A stretch of 64,000 nt of DNA from Hofstenia miamia (lineage: Eukaryota > Xenacoelomorpha > Acoela), in the NCBI GenBank assembly GCA_004352715.1, contig SCFE01000064.1, positions 1,277,315 through 1,341,314 of the forward strand. Direction: 5' to 3'. The notes beneath the pieces were generated by a model. It was not told where the DNA came from. It did not search any database and saw only the letters and a list, made by a program, of their open reading frames with translations. The translations under genes and the position numbers were made by a program. Of this stretch, positions 23,834-35,765 are shown piece after piece; position 1 is the stretch's first letter, and the number at the start of each line of letters is the position of its first letter.

Positions 23834-24994
23834 TTTAGAAACTACATTTAATTTAGAAGCGATAAGCAATGAATGTTTCGAATAATGCCTTTAAAGTTTG
23901 GCGTAGAAAGGTACTTAGAGTAGCAGAGTAGCATACAGGGGGTTTCCCTCTGACGACCGGTTCATCTGAAAATGATGGATCCTTATTCTTGTTCCACTGA
24001 GCAATAGTCCTAGCAACAGTATTTGTTGAGAAGCCTAGCGCTTCAGCTACACGCTTCCGTACTGGTCTTTGAGATCCTGTCCTTCCTTCATGCTTTTCTT
24101 TAATGAAATACTGATGGACTCGCACAATTAGAATTTTTTCAGCAGGGGAGAGCTCATGTTTGACAAACGGTATCTCGTCCATTATTGTCAACTGATAAAA
24201 TCCAAATATAGCGTCGGAATAGCCTTGAATTGACCAATCTGACAATGGTTAAAAAAACTCATACAAAAACTATAAAAGAAATATTCGGTTTCGATTGACG
24301 GTTCAGTTTTGCGTGTCCGATCCCATTTGGCAAGGACAATAGTATAATACATCATAATATACTAATACTAATACCATCAATGCCACTGAGGCATCTCTGG
24401 GAAAAATTAGGTAAGGTCTAGACTGAATTTAAACATTAACACTCAATACTAATTATTAATACACAATTGTATAATTTCTATTACTGTACAAGCTTAAAAA
24501 AATCATCTTACAAATTGGCCAACTGATATAGAATGTAACTAGCAGCAGAAAGGGGCACTTAGTCTCAATAGAAGGTGGATAAATGGTACAAGTTGAGACA
24601 GTAAGGGAAAGGCTACCACGTGTTAAAGAAATAGTAGAAGCAGAGGCATTAGGATTGAAGGTATATGTAAGTAGGCAACCTAAGTAATGCCAATTGGAGA
24701 TAATTTTGGAGATGAGTAAGATGAACACAGATGAGGGCAAGAAGGCATTCAACAGTAGAAGAGCTAGAAATTCAATCAACGAATAGATGATGCTGAAACA
24801 ATAAAGCGGTGAGAGGCGATAGCAATCAGAACTGAGAAAAACAACAAGCATCGGTGATGGAACACAGGAGAAAACAATGATGATGATAAAGTGTGTGGTC
24901 TAGATCTGATGAGAATGAAAAGTTGACGCTATATAAGTAATGAATTGCGACAATCGATCATATGAAAGCAGGGTGTGAATAGATGGCCCCATTG
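23834..24994. repeat. duplicated block left of a 1000-N gap
   Basis: Near-identical to 25995-27156. The differences are a few substitutions, a local change near 23890-23925 and a one-base poly-A difference near 24495. It ends exactly at the gap 24995-25994, while its partner starts exactly at the other side. This is the signature of two overlapping contigs placed in a row. Confidence 0.9.
23853..24245 (-). pseudogene. transposase N-terminal helix-turn-helix fragment, copy 1
   Basis: The minus-strand 130-codon frame has a helix-turn-helix (RVAEALGFSTNTVARTIAQW) followed by a Gly/Pro-rich link (VVRGKPPV). This is the layout of the N-terminal DNA-binding part of Tc1/DDE_3-type invertebrate transposases. 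No catalytic domain follows. The same frame recurs at 26052-26408, where the C-terminus differs because of the local sequence change. Confidence 0.5.
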
Positions 24995-25994
24995 NNNNNN
25001 NNNNNNNNNNNNNNNNNNNNNNNNNNNNNNNNNNNNNNNNNNNNNNNNNNNNNNNNNNNNNNNNNNNNNNNNNNNNNNNNNNNNNNNNNNNNNNNNNNNN
25101 NNNNNNNNNNNNNNNNNNNNNNNNNNNNNNNNNNNNNNNNNNNNNNNNNNNNNNNNNNNNNNNNNNNNNNNNNNNNNNNNNNNNNNNNNNNNNNNNNNNN
25201 NNNNNNNNNNNNNNNNNNNNNNNNNNNNNNNNNNNNNNNNNNNNNNNNNNNNNNNNNNNNNNNNNNNNNNNNNNNNNNNNNNNNNNNNNNNNNNNNNNNN
25301 NNNNNNNNNNNNNNNNNNNNNNNNNNNNNNNNNNNNNNNNNNNNNNNNNNNNNNNNNNNNNNNNNNNNNNNNNNNNNNNNNNNNNNNNNNNNNNNNNNNN
25401 NNNNNNNNNNNNNNNNNNNNNNNNNNNNNNNNNNNNNNNNNNNNNNNNNNNNNNNNNNNNNNNNNNNNNNNNNNNNNNNNNNNNNNNNNNNNNNNNNNNN
25501 NNNNNNNNNNNNNNNNNNNNNNNNNNNNNNNNNNNNNNNNNNNNNNNNNNNNNNNNNNNNNNNNNNNNNNNNNNNNNNNNNNNNNNNNNNNNNNNNNNNN
25601 NNNNNNNNNNNNNNNNNNNNNNNNNNNNNNNNNNNNNNNNNNNNNNNNNNNNNNNNNNNNNNNNNNNNNNNNNNNNNNNNNNNNNNNNNNNNNNNNNNNN
25701 NNNNNNNNNNNNNNNNNNNNNNNNNNNNNNNNNNNNNNNNNNNNNNNNNNNNNNNNNNNNNNNNNNNNNNNNNNNNNNNNNNNNNNNNNNNNNNNNNNNN
25801 NNNNNNNNNNNNNNNNNNNNNNNNNNNNNNNNNNNNNNNNNNNNNNNNNNNNNNNNNNNNNNNNNNNNNNNNNNNNNNNNNNNNNNNNNNNNNNNNNNNN
25901 NNNNNNNNNNNNNNNNNNNNNNNNNNNNNNNNNNNNNNNNNNNNNNNNNNNNNNNNNNNNNNNNNNNNNNNNNNNNNNNNNNNNNNNNNNNNNN
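24995..25994. other. assembly gap, exactly 1000 N
   Basis: A run of Ns of fixed size with duplicated sequence on both sides (23834-24994 and 25995-27156). Confidence 0.99.
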
Positions 25995-27156
25995 TTTAGA
26001 AACTACATTTAATTTAGAAGCGATAAGCATTGAATGTTTCGAATAATGCCTTTAAAGTACTTTGAAATTTTTAGTAGTTAGAGTAGCAGAGTAGCATACA
26101 GGGGGTTTCCCTCTGACGACCGGTTCATCTGAAAATGATGGATCCTTATTCTTGTTCCACTGAGCAATAGTCCTAGCAACAGTATTTGTTGAGAAGCCTA
26201 GCGCTTCAGCTACACGCTTCCGTACTGGTCTTTGAGATCCTGCCCTTCCTTCATGCTTTTCTTTAATGAAATACTGATGGACTCGCACAATTAGAATTTT
26301 TTCAGCAGGGGAGAGCTCATGTTTGACAAACGGTATCTCGTCCATTATTGTCAACTGATAAAATCCAAATATAGCGTCGGAATAGCCTTGAATTGACCAA
26401 TCTGACAATGGTTAAAAAAACTCATACAAAAACTATAAAAGAAATATTCGGTTTCGATTGACGGTTCAGTTTTGCGTGTCCGATCCCATTTGGCAAGGAC
26501 AATAGTATAATACATCATAATATACTAATACTAATACCATCAATGCCACTGAGGCATCTCTGGGAAAAATTAGGTAAGGTCTAGACTGAATTTAAACATT
26601 AACACTCAATACTAATTATTAATACACAATTGTATAATTTCTATTACTGTACAAGCTTAAAAAATCATCTTACAAATTGGCCAACTGATATAGAATGTAA
26701 CTAGCAGCAGAAAGGGGCACTTAGTCTCAATAGAAGGTGGATAAATGGTACAAGTTGAGACAGTAAGGGAAAGGCTACCACGTGTTAAAGAAATAGTAGA
26801 AGCAGAGGCATTAGGATTGAAGGTATATGTAAGTAGGCAACCTAAGTAATGCCAATTGGAGATAATTTTGGAGATGAGTAAGATGAACACAGATGAGGGC
26901 AAGAAGGCATTCAACAGTAGAAGAGCTAGAAATTCAATCAACGAATAGATGATGCTGAAACAATAAAGCGGTGAGAGGCGATAGCAATCAGAACTGAGAA
27001 AAACAACAAGCATCGGTGATGGAACACAGGAGAAAACAATGATGATGATAAAGTGTGTGGTCTAGATCTGATGAGAATGAAAAGTTGACGCTATATAAGT
27101 AATGAATTGCGACAATCGATCATATGAAAGCAGGGTGTGAATAGATGGCCCCATTG
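25995..27156. repeat. duplicated block right of the gap
   Basis: Second copy of 23834-24994. Past 27156 the sequence becomes unique. Confidence 0.9.
26052..26408 (-). pseudogene. transposase N-terminal helix-turn-helix fragment, copy 2
   Basis: The same helix-turn-helix as the copy at 23853-24245, 118 codons here, with a single Thr-to-Ala difference in the shared part. It is probably the other allele of the same insertion. Confidence 0.5.
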
Positions 27157-28670
27157 AGGATAATCAGAATGTATGGTACATTTGAATGTAAGACGGAGTC
27201 AAAGTATGAATAAATCAATTGCTATGAAAATTCAACAGGCCAATACAACCATTGAAGCAAAAGGAAATTGTAAAATAATTTCAATTGCGGAAATCATTTA
27301 GAACGCTTTCACATAACATAATCAAAACTCCATTAATTCAACGGTTCAGATTTGGTGCGTATATGTATCATTATTTGAGGCCGGAAACTTAAGGATTGAA
27401 AAAATTCTATTGTCCAACTCATGATTTGCAGAATCGACAGATTTAATTGTAATGCCGGTACAAATCATCGATTCAAACATTGGGAGATTTTCAGTTGTGG
27501 AAACGCTTTTTGCATCTATATGAGCATTTATATATTTTCGGTTTAACATTTTTCGAAATTTTATTTTAATATTGTCGGTATCTATAGATATTATTAATCC
27601 TTGATGAAGTGAATAACTCATGTATTGAAAAACTTTTAGAAAGTTGTAAACAAACTTTTGACCACGCTTCCAAATTACATTTTTATTAAAAATAATCATC
27701 AATGCTACAAAATTTAACGAATTTTTCTGGTGATATCGAAAATTAGAGCATTAATAAAAATAATTATTGCAAATATAATGCATATTACCAGGCGCAGTAA
27801 GAAACAATAGCAATTGTAAAGCGCACATTAGAAGCAATTGAGTGGAACAATTTAATCATTTTAAATGCAAATATCAAAAGATATTATCATTGTTGCGATG
27901 TCTATGGCTTTTCCAATAGAAAATTCTAAAAAATTCAGTAAGAGTATCTGATATACTGCGAAGCTAAAAAATTTAACTACAATGTATTGTGTACTTTTGG
28001 TTATGTAACAAAGATCAACACAAACTGAATGTCTCTGATTGTATCCCAAGGATGTAATTCAAATTTAAGGCTTTTTATATGCATAATTATATAGGTGAAA
28101 TCTACGGTTCGTGTATTCTTGATTTTGTTTATCAGCATGCCACGTCATCTGCAAAAAGAGAGAGCAAGTACAGCTTTCTAGTTTCAATTTTATGTATTAG
28201 ACCGTCGCATTATTGTAGCTGGTGAACTTTGATCTCATGTCCCTAAAAGTGAACGTTCTACAATATCACAAACAAAAACCTTAGTTTTAACTTTTATTAA
28301 CGTAAATTTTGCAGCCAAATTTGTTATCGCAAATTATCCGATTTTATTTCTATTATTTTCGAAATTGGTAACAATACAAGCAATGAAATTCAAATATTGG
28401 TTATTCGGAACATCTGAAAATTTTACAGAAAAGGGTGACTCAAAAAGAAAGTAAAATACAATCCGAGCAATTAATTTTGAATATTTAAACTAACAGCGCT
28501 AATTTTGTTGTACATTGTGCGATAGATTTGTTTTTCATTGCTCACTACACTTACCATTACCGCTGATAGCACCAATTTTGTTGCTGGTGACCAAATTATC
28601 AAATTTTTCATATGAGCCTTGATTTTAAAGTACGTGCTTAATTTCTTTGTTACATTTACAGAATATTATT
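27157..28670. other. no gene supported; one unexplained open frame
   Basis: AT-rich. A 118-codon minus-strand frame (27346-27702) and a 62-codon one (27861-28049) have no motif I recognise and no splice-linked partner I can defend. Confidence 0.4.
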
Positions 28671-28679
28671 ATATTAGCA

Positions 28680-29270
28680 AACACTGTTCACTTATAGTGT
28701 ATGAGTTGTACATCTTATTCTATGATTATTCAAATAATCGAGACTCTCTATATTCATGTATTTCAACTTTTTTTAAATAATTTATATTACCAAATGTAAA
28801 TGTTCTTAGACATACTACAATTACTTTAAATATTCAATATTCTTCTCCGCAATATCGATATTCTCATTTTAGGCCAAAAGGGGTGCTCAATCTTGCATAA
28901 AAAGTAAATCATCAAAATTTGGAAAGTGGAGATAACTATCACCATTAACAGTCATATTTAAGAAAACTGATCTGATAATTATACCATCCCAAATAGGCAC
29001 CCAAATGGTTGTTCAAGATCAATGAAGGGGCTTCTTTGCTGACCAGTGAGTGTTAGTGGTCTTCCAGTAACAACAATTATGAGTGTTGAAACCACTTTGC
29101 ATATGAAAATTTGTCCATCTGAAAACATTTGTTGACGTAGGGAATGTTAAAGTGTCATTTATTTGTTCTGCAAATACCATTCTGGCTGCATAGTTAAGGT
29201 TGAGTTATTGAACGAGTTTGGGCTTGTATGGATGGAAAATATTTTTGAATGAGCCACACTAAAATTGGCC
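28680..29270 (-). pseudogene. Tc1/mariner-like transposase fragment, with a LINE-tail scrap
   Basis: On the minus strand 29270-28870 reads, through several frameshifts, as the middle of an invertebrate Tc1/mariner-like transposase. It runs FSDGQIF (first catalytic Asp region), NCCYWKTTNTHW, an IWVPIWDG segment, MTVNGDSYLHF, and LLFMQD, which is the second Asp. Next to it, 28680-28800 resembles the LINE tail at 6050-6200 (shared words around the CATCTTATTCTA stretch). Both are strongly decayed. Confidence 0.5.
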
Positions 29271-30509
29271 CATTATTCCATATGTCATTTTCTTAATAAT
29301 GTTCAAATTTGCCGTTGCTTTTGATGGAAGAAATATCGTTCTATATGTGTTTTTGCAAATTTATTAATAAATTGGCAAGTGCATTACCTATATAAATCCC
29401 ATGAGTTATTAAAATAAATTCACACCTGCACCATCATTAGGAAAACAAGCTGACATAAAATACTTTTTATGAATTTGTTACACAATTGCTTCCTTCAATT
29501 TAAGAATACGAGGCATAAAAAATCTGAATTTGGCTACGAAAAATGTACAAACAAGTGTAAACTTTTTATTCTTTCTTGACCTTAGGTATTGCATAGCTAA
29601 AAAAAGTTTAATTTTCACTAGTACAGCGTTAGTAAAGATTTGGTCTTTTGCATAGCGTTACTAGAGAATGAAAATCTTACTTGAAGAGAATGATCTTTAA
29701 TTTTAACATTTATTAATCATTATTTGATTGTACATAAAAATTCCCATCTCCATTCATTGTACCGCACGATTTGGATTGTATAAATAACAAACACTGCATA
29801 TCAGAAGCAATCGGTTGTATATTGGTCAGTAATGTTCAAATTGAAATAAGAGTTAATTGTCAAGCGATTGTCATGGCGAACATCAGTGAAACAGTAGAAC
29901 TACCATATTTATTGAAAATTTGAACATAGTCATAACGTCCCCGCGCTATTTTGACTGAATCCAAAACGACTGCCACATTTTCTTCCGACCGCATTCATAT
30001 GTATTTTTCAAATCAATCTGAAGAAAAGGAGTTACTTACGGACCTTATTTTCATTGTCTATTTGATGACTTGCAAATTAAAATTGAAGTTTTAAACTGCA
30101 ATTTCTATATTAAAGAACATTTCATGTGAATGCTAGTAAGCGTCTCGACAATCTCATCACATATAACAAATGTCTATTTATTAACATTCTCGTATAATAG
30201 AATTGAATTATACATATTGAATTGCATTAATTATTTCTGTACTAGATGCACGAAATGTTCAGATAATCGAGGCACTACAGAGCTTTGATAATGGGAAAAT
30301 ACTAAAACTAAAGTTCCACTTAACATTGCGATTGTGATTATCACAAATATTAAGATATGAAAAATTTTCTTAAAATTTAAAGATATAATGAAAATTAACA
30401 AGTGTTAAACTAAATAAAACTAAAATTTTACAAAATCGAAGATTTCCGTCTCCAACTTTGAGTAAGATAAAATAAGACAAGTTTCTTTACACAAATATAC
30501 CATAATTGA
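29271..30509. other. intergenic, no gene seen
   Basis: AT-rich DNA without long open frames or recognised repeats. Confidence 0.5.
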
Positions 30510-31086
30510 TAAAAATAAGTTACACAAAATAATATTTCTAAATATGTTTCTAATAAAAATATTGCACAGATTGACGGGAGGTCAAAATCCTTTGAACTAA
30601 CAATCTAATGTAGAGTACTGAGCCAACTTTTCCTAAACCAAAAATATTAGTACTAAACAAAATAAAATCCATAAGTAGGTTAGAGTAAAATAGCGTTAAG
30701 TAGGAGCAGGGAGCAATTTCACTCTACTTTTTAAGCCCAACTCAAAAATTAAGAAGGTTGCCTTTCCACTAAGATTAAATTTTAAACNNNNNNNNNNNNN
30801 NNNNNNNNTAAAAATAAGTTACACAAAATAATATTTCTAAATATGTTTCTAATAAAAATATTGCACAGATTGACGGGAGGTCAAAATCCTTTGAACTAAC
30901 AATCTAATGTAGAGTACTGAGCCAACTTTTCCTAAACCAAAAATATTAGTACTAAACAAAATAAAATCCATAAGTAGGTTAGAGTAAAATAGCGTTAAGT
31001 AGGAGCAGGGAGCAATTTCACTCTACTTTTTAAGCCCAACTCAAAAATTAAGAAGGTTGCCTTTCCACTAAGATTAAATTTTAAAC
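30510..31086. repeat. 278-bp duplication across a 21-N gap
   Basis: 30510-30787 and 30809-31086 are the same 278 bases, separated by Ns 30788-30808. This is an unmerged contig overlap. Confidence 0.93.
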
Positions 31087-31427
31087 TTTTGGTGTAATTT
31101 TTTAATTCTATACAAACTGTTCACTAATACTTGGGCGTATATTCAGCAATAGATGTGCAAATATCCCAAGATTTCCCCATTTCTTTATGGGCGTGGAGAG
31201 AATTAGGACAAGTTGTTTTGTGTCGGTAAAGTAACCATATGAAATTTAGTGGTAAAAGGTTGGACTTGAACTACTCCAGTGTGAAAATTCGTCCTTCTAT
31301 TGGTGAATTGCAACATCTAGTTGAACTTAAATATTTTCAATATTGTTTGCTCTGTTGAATAGTAATGATCACTAATCATGAAAACAGTGAATTTTAGTTG
31401 ATATAACACTCAAAAACGTATCATTAT

Positions 31428-33090
31428 ATAGTAAAAATTACTATACTTTCAAGGAAATCAGACAAAGTTCACTATAGGCGAATATTCACTATAGGCGAAT
31501 TCAATAAATTCATCAAGATTTTACCAAATTTAGTTCATAACTGTGTAGGTCAGGGAATTTTCATAGGAGAAATAACAAATCACAGAATAATTTTTCACTA
31601 AATACAATACACCTCGAGTTATAATGAGAAATACACGGTTATAGTTTTTTGCCTGGTCTTCTCAAGGGATGACTCGATAAAGGTGTCTTCAATCTTACTC
31701 AAATAATTTACCATAATCTACCGAATCCACTCCGGCAGTGTTGTTAAACAGATCATGTAGGCGCGTGATCATTGTCATCTCATCTTTAATGAATGGTGGG
31801 TTTGGCAAAGCAGATTAGCTACCTCTTCTGCATCATCGTGAGATGTGGATGACAGGCTAGCTAGGATACTTTCCTCTGTTATAGTCTCTCTGGTAATCAT
31901 CGCTTGACAATCCCTCTCTGACAAGTCCGTGTGCTGCTAGCCATTGCCAAATGTTTGCAAAAATACGCGTATCAATATTTGGTTCAGATTCTGTAGCTGG
32001 AACGTCATCAGTAGCTAAAAATCCAACTTTCTCACAAAAACAATTACTGATTTTTAGAATTGACGTTGCTTCCCAAGTTTTTCTCAGCATAACAATTGCC
32101 TTTAACACATCAACTATGAACGTGACATTTTTCAATGAAAAAAGGCACAATCTTTCTTTCGATAGGAAGCCTTCAAAGAATGAATAATTCCAGCATCTAA
32201 GGGCTGTGTTTCTGACGTTGTATTTGGTGGAAGATAAACCAGTTTCACATTTTGTAAGTTAGTAGGTGCTGGATGCACCGTGCAGTTGTGCAAAACTAGA
32301 GCAATTTTTCGAAGTTGTTGCGCCATTTTCAGATCAAGTTTATGTAAACATTCTTCAAAAATCTTCCCCGTCATCCATGCCATTTTATTGTTTCGATAGT
32401 CGACAGGCAGATTTCTCACGCCTGAGAAGCAAAGCGGCTTGGCTGACTTTCCAATATCTAAAAGGGACACTTTCTCACCAGTCATGCTACAAGTCACTAA
32501 AACAGTAAGTCTTTGATAACTTTCCACCAGCACATTTGCCAAATTTAAAACAATGTATTTTCTTTGGAAGACAATAATAAAATAGTGCGGTCTCATCACA
32601 GTTGAAGACAGTATGAGCATCGTACTCTTGAAGTAATAATGGAAGGTGATTTCTTACCCAGTTGTTTGCTGCTGGTTTGTCAGCTGAATCAGCCTCACCA
32701 AGTAATCGCTTCGCAACAACGTCGTTTCGTTTTTTCCAGCGATTGATCCACAATTGCTGGCCAATATTGCTACATCATCATCATATCTGCGTTTGACCCA
32801 AAACTACCATGCTTTTTCCAATAGTCAATCTCCAGAAATCGGGATTTTCTGATCCCGTGCAAGACGAAAAAAGGCATTAAGGGTTCATCAACATCATTAA
32901 AACTATGTAGTATGTTCAAATTAAATTTAGTATTGTAAAAGAATAACATAATACAAAATATTAAGGATAATGTAGCATTTTAGAGAATAAAAGTTCACTA
33001 TAAGCGAACTTTTCTGTGGCGGGATATTGATTAGGTGGTCACTATAGGCAAATATTCACTATAGGCAAATTATAGGCGAATTTTACTGTA
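31428..33090. mobile_element. Tigger/pogo-type DNA transposon, degraded
   Basis: The limits are suggested by TATAGTAAAAATTA at 31428 and its rough inverse AATTTTACTGTA at 33079-33090, both next to TA. The known pogo/Tigger terminus starts CAGT and the target site is TA. Inside is a minus-strand transposase pseudogene (31800-32990). Repeats of TTCACTATAGGCGAAT occur at 31468 and 31485, with variants at 32994, 33039 and 33056. Confidence 0.6.
31800..32990 (-). pseudogene. Tigger/pogo (DDE_1) transposase, frameshifted
   Basis: Minus-strand frames 32753-32487, 32620-32132 and 32150-31857 combine into a jerky/Tigger-like transposase. They carry VFNCDETALF (first Asp), a Lys-Pro-CF segment (SAKPLCFSG), NKMAWMTGKIFEECL, PPNTTSETQPLDAGII (third Asp) and SYRKKDC. 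The usual DNC of the second catalytic block reads HNC (VLHNCTVH), so the second Asp is lost. At least two frameshifts occur (near 32500 and 32140). Dead copy. Confidence 0.75.
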
Positions 33091-34238
33091 TATCGATATC
33101 ATTTTGTAATCATACCTTTGATTTAATAATGAAAATAGAAACTTTTTATGATTAATTTTCAAAAAAAATGCGTACAATATGCAAAATCAATTAGGGTTAC
33201 GAATGCTTTAAATCAGCCATTAAACGTCACTGTGGGAAGATCTCCCCAAACAAAATTATGGTAAGCGTTTTTTGAGAGATCATTGAATTGATTTTGTAAT
33301 ATAATATTTTGAGTGGATAGAGTCAAAATACTGAAGGATATTTAAGGAGCGATAATTTGAAAAGATAAGTCTACACTGGCCAATTTCAAATATAAACTGC
33401 TAAAGTGCGCGCTTAAAAAAGAAAGTGCCACTCATTATCTCAGAAGCAATTAAATTGGCATACGATCTGGACAAGGAAAATCAAAGGAATCAATTCAATA
33501 AAGGCGCGTGGGCTGTCGGTTGCGTTTAGTTAAAATTAGTGATAAATTAACACGTTGCATGAAATTCAATGAAGACAAAAGTTATTCTACATGCACATGT
33601 GCGAGTAACTTATGAATAATGTAGGGAATACATCAACTAGAAAATGGAACATAAATCTATCATTAAGTCGTATCCACAATTTCAAATGAACTTTAAATTA
33701 TGAAACTATAATAATATTTCTTACATAACTCTTACACTCACAAAATATATTCATATGTCTCCTTCTCTCAAATTTAAAACATTGCAAGGGGTTGCAATAT
33801 ATAAATGAAAATTTTCTTATAAAACGACCAAATTCATTTAGCACACTAGTCATGTAAATGATTTGCAACTTCATGCTTATCACAGAAGTGAAATTGATTT
33901 TGCATGACATCCGATAACTGATTGTAATGTCCACTGCAAAGCAGCAGTCAATGTTTGTATTTACATGATGATTAAGATTTTGGTTCAAAATTTTATTAAT
34001 GAGTGAAATAGGTGGAAGGTCTTTTTCTGGTTTTTTCTCACAATTATCGAAAGCACATGGGTCGTGCAAGATAAATTTTACTTCTGTGACATGACTAGTG
34101 TCAGTACAATACATATATGAACCTGATCAAGTTTAATAACAAAAGTCTCACTGCTTATAGTCATCCCTTTTATTTGCTTAACTCCAATTCGAAAGGTTGT
34201 AACACTTCTAGTCCTATTCCCTCAGAGATGTTTCAATA

Positions 34239-34281
<43 letters not shown>

Positions 34282-34934
34282 TTATAAAGGTCTACTGTAT
34301 CATAGTAAATTTTAGGCCTTTCCAATGCATCTAAACGATTTCTTCTAAATTATTATATTGTCGTAGAGCGGGGATACTTTTAACAGGCGAGGTAAAACTT
34401 TCAACAAAAAAAATGATTCACTGTGCTAAGCTTCAATAGACTATAACAAGCGAATTTTTGCTTCTCCTTTTTAAATTAAAGAATCATGACTTCTAAAGCG
34501 CTAATGGTTTCAAAGATTTCTCTTTCAACTCCATAAAGTCCAGGTTGTCCACTATGTTGTTGCACTATTATAAAATGTTAATCAACTTTATCATCGCCTC
34601 GTTTTCAGCAAATTTGCATGAAGTACAAGTGTTCAATATCAATCTTTCTGAAAACTCCGCGTACATCCATTCACAGTGTTAATGGAGAGCATCTTATTCA
34701 AACATTATAGAATAAATTAGTGGTAAACAATTATGTGGGTTGAATTGAAATGGTTTTTAGCATCACGGAACATTAACATGATTGTTTTCATTAGTAAGTT
34801 TTGTATTAGCCACCAGTTAAAAAAAAACCCTTCATCTCAATTGCCGACTATAGTTTTTCTGAAGAATTTTCTGATCTCATTCCACGAGATGGGCGTGCCC
34901 ATTGCCCATGTATGTCGTATGTACCATGGAAATC
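33091..34934. other. intergenic 3' of JARID2; one unexplained open frame
   Basis: Contains a 138-codon minus-strand frame (33698-34114) that is long for such AT-rich DNA and moderately Cys-rich, but matches nothing I know. A (TA)n microsatellite is at 34244-34280. Confidence 0.4.
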
Positions 34935-35710
34935 CTAACAATGTGCAATTAGATACAGAAATTCTTTCTAACAAATTATTGTGAAATAACTGGATTACAA
35001 TATTCACAGGTGCTTTAAAGACAATTGCATCCATAACAACTAACCGTGGGAAAATTGTATATTACTGTGAAACCCGTGTGATTGCCAGTTCTCTGGATTT
35101 CCTGCAAGGCATGATAAACACAATACACGATTTCGTCGTCTTGATCAAACACCTAAAAATTCATTTAAAACTTTCAATTTCAAAATTTAAATAAGTTTAG
35201 AAGAACATATATTACACAGTTGAAAATATATAATTACTAAATGAATGTTTGTAAGAAAATATGAAATTAAACAAGTTTGTAGAATGTAAAAATTGCAAAA
35301 ATCAATAATTATGGGATTAAAAATAAATTTTTTAAAAGAGGTTTCCGAAAATAGTTAAACCAGACGTAAATTTCAGCAACAAAAAAATCATAGTTTTTCA
35401 AATTAAACCATTTAAAAAACCATTTCACATCTTAAAGAAGTAATTCTAACATTTAAAAAAACAAATTATGTCAATAACTCCATCGGAAAAGCTTTGGCAT
35501 TTAGCATTAAAAGTAAAAATGTATGCATAGAGTGAATTTTTTTACCCTGACTGACATGAATTTAGTATTCTAGTCTCGAAATCCCTAAGAAACAAATCCA
35601 AATATATAATTTCTAAAAAACATCTTAAATTATATTTTTACTTGGATATGACTGCCACTCTTATAGAGCTGGGCGCCAGGGGACTGAGCCGCCGCCGACA
35701 TATTTATATA

Positions 35711-35765
<55 letters not shown>

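Noticed and set aside
24456-24851. 131-codon hydrophobic minus-strand frame, repeated at 26657-27013
   Set aside because: The repetition is explained by the contig duplication. A poly-A length change alters the frame end between copies, and there is no motif or splice partner.
24900-26030. Open frames of 340-430 codons across N runs (also 42799-44128, 49999-51171, 54831-55472)
   Set aside because: They consist almost wholly of unknown residues read through gaps.
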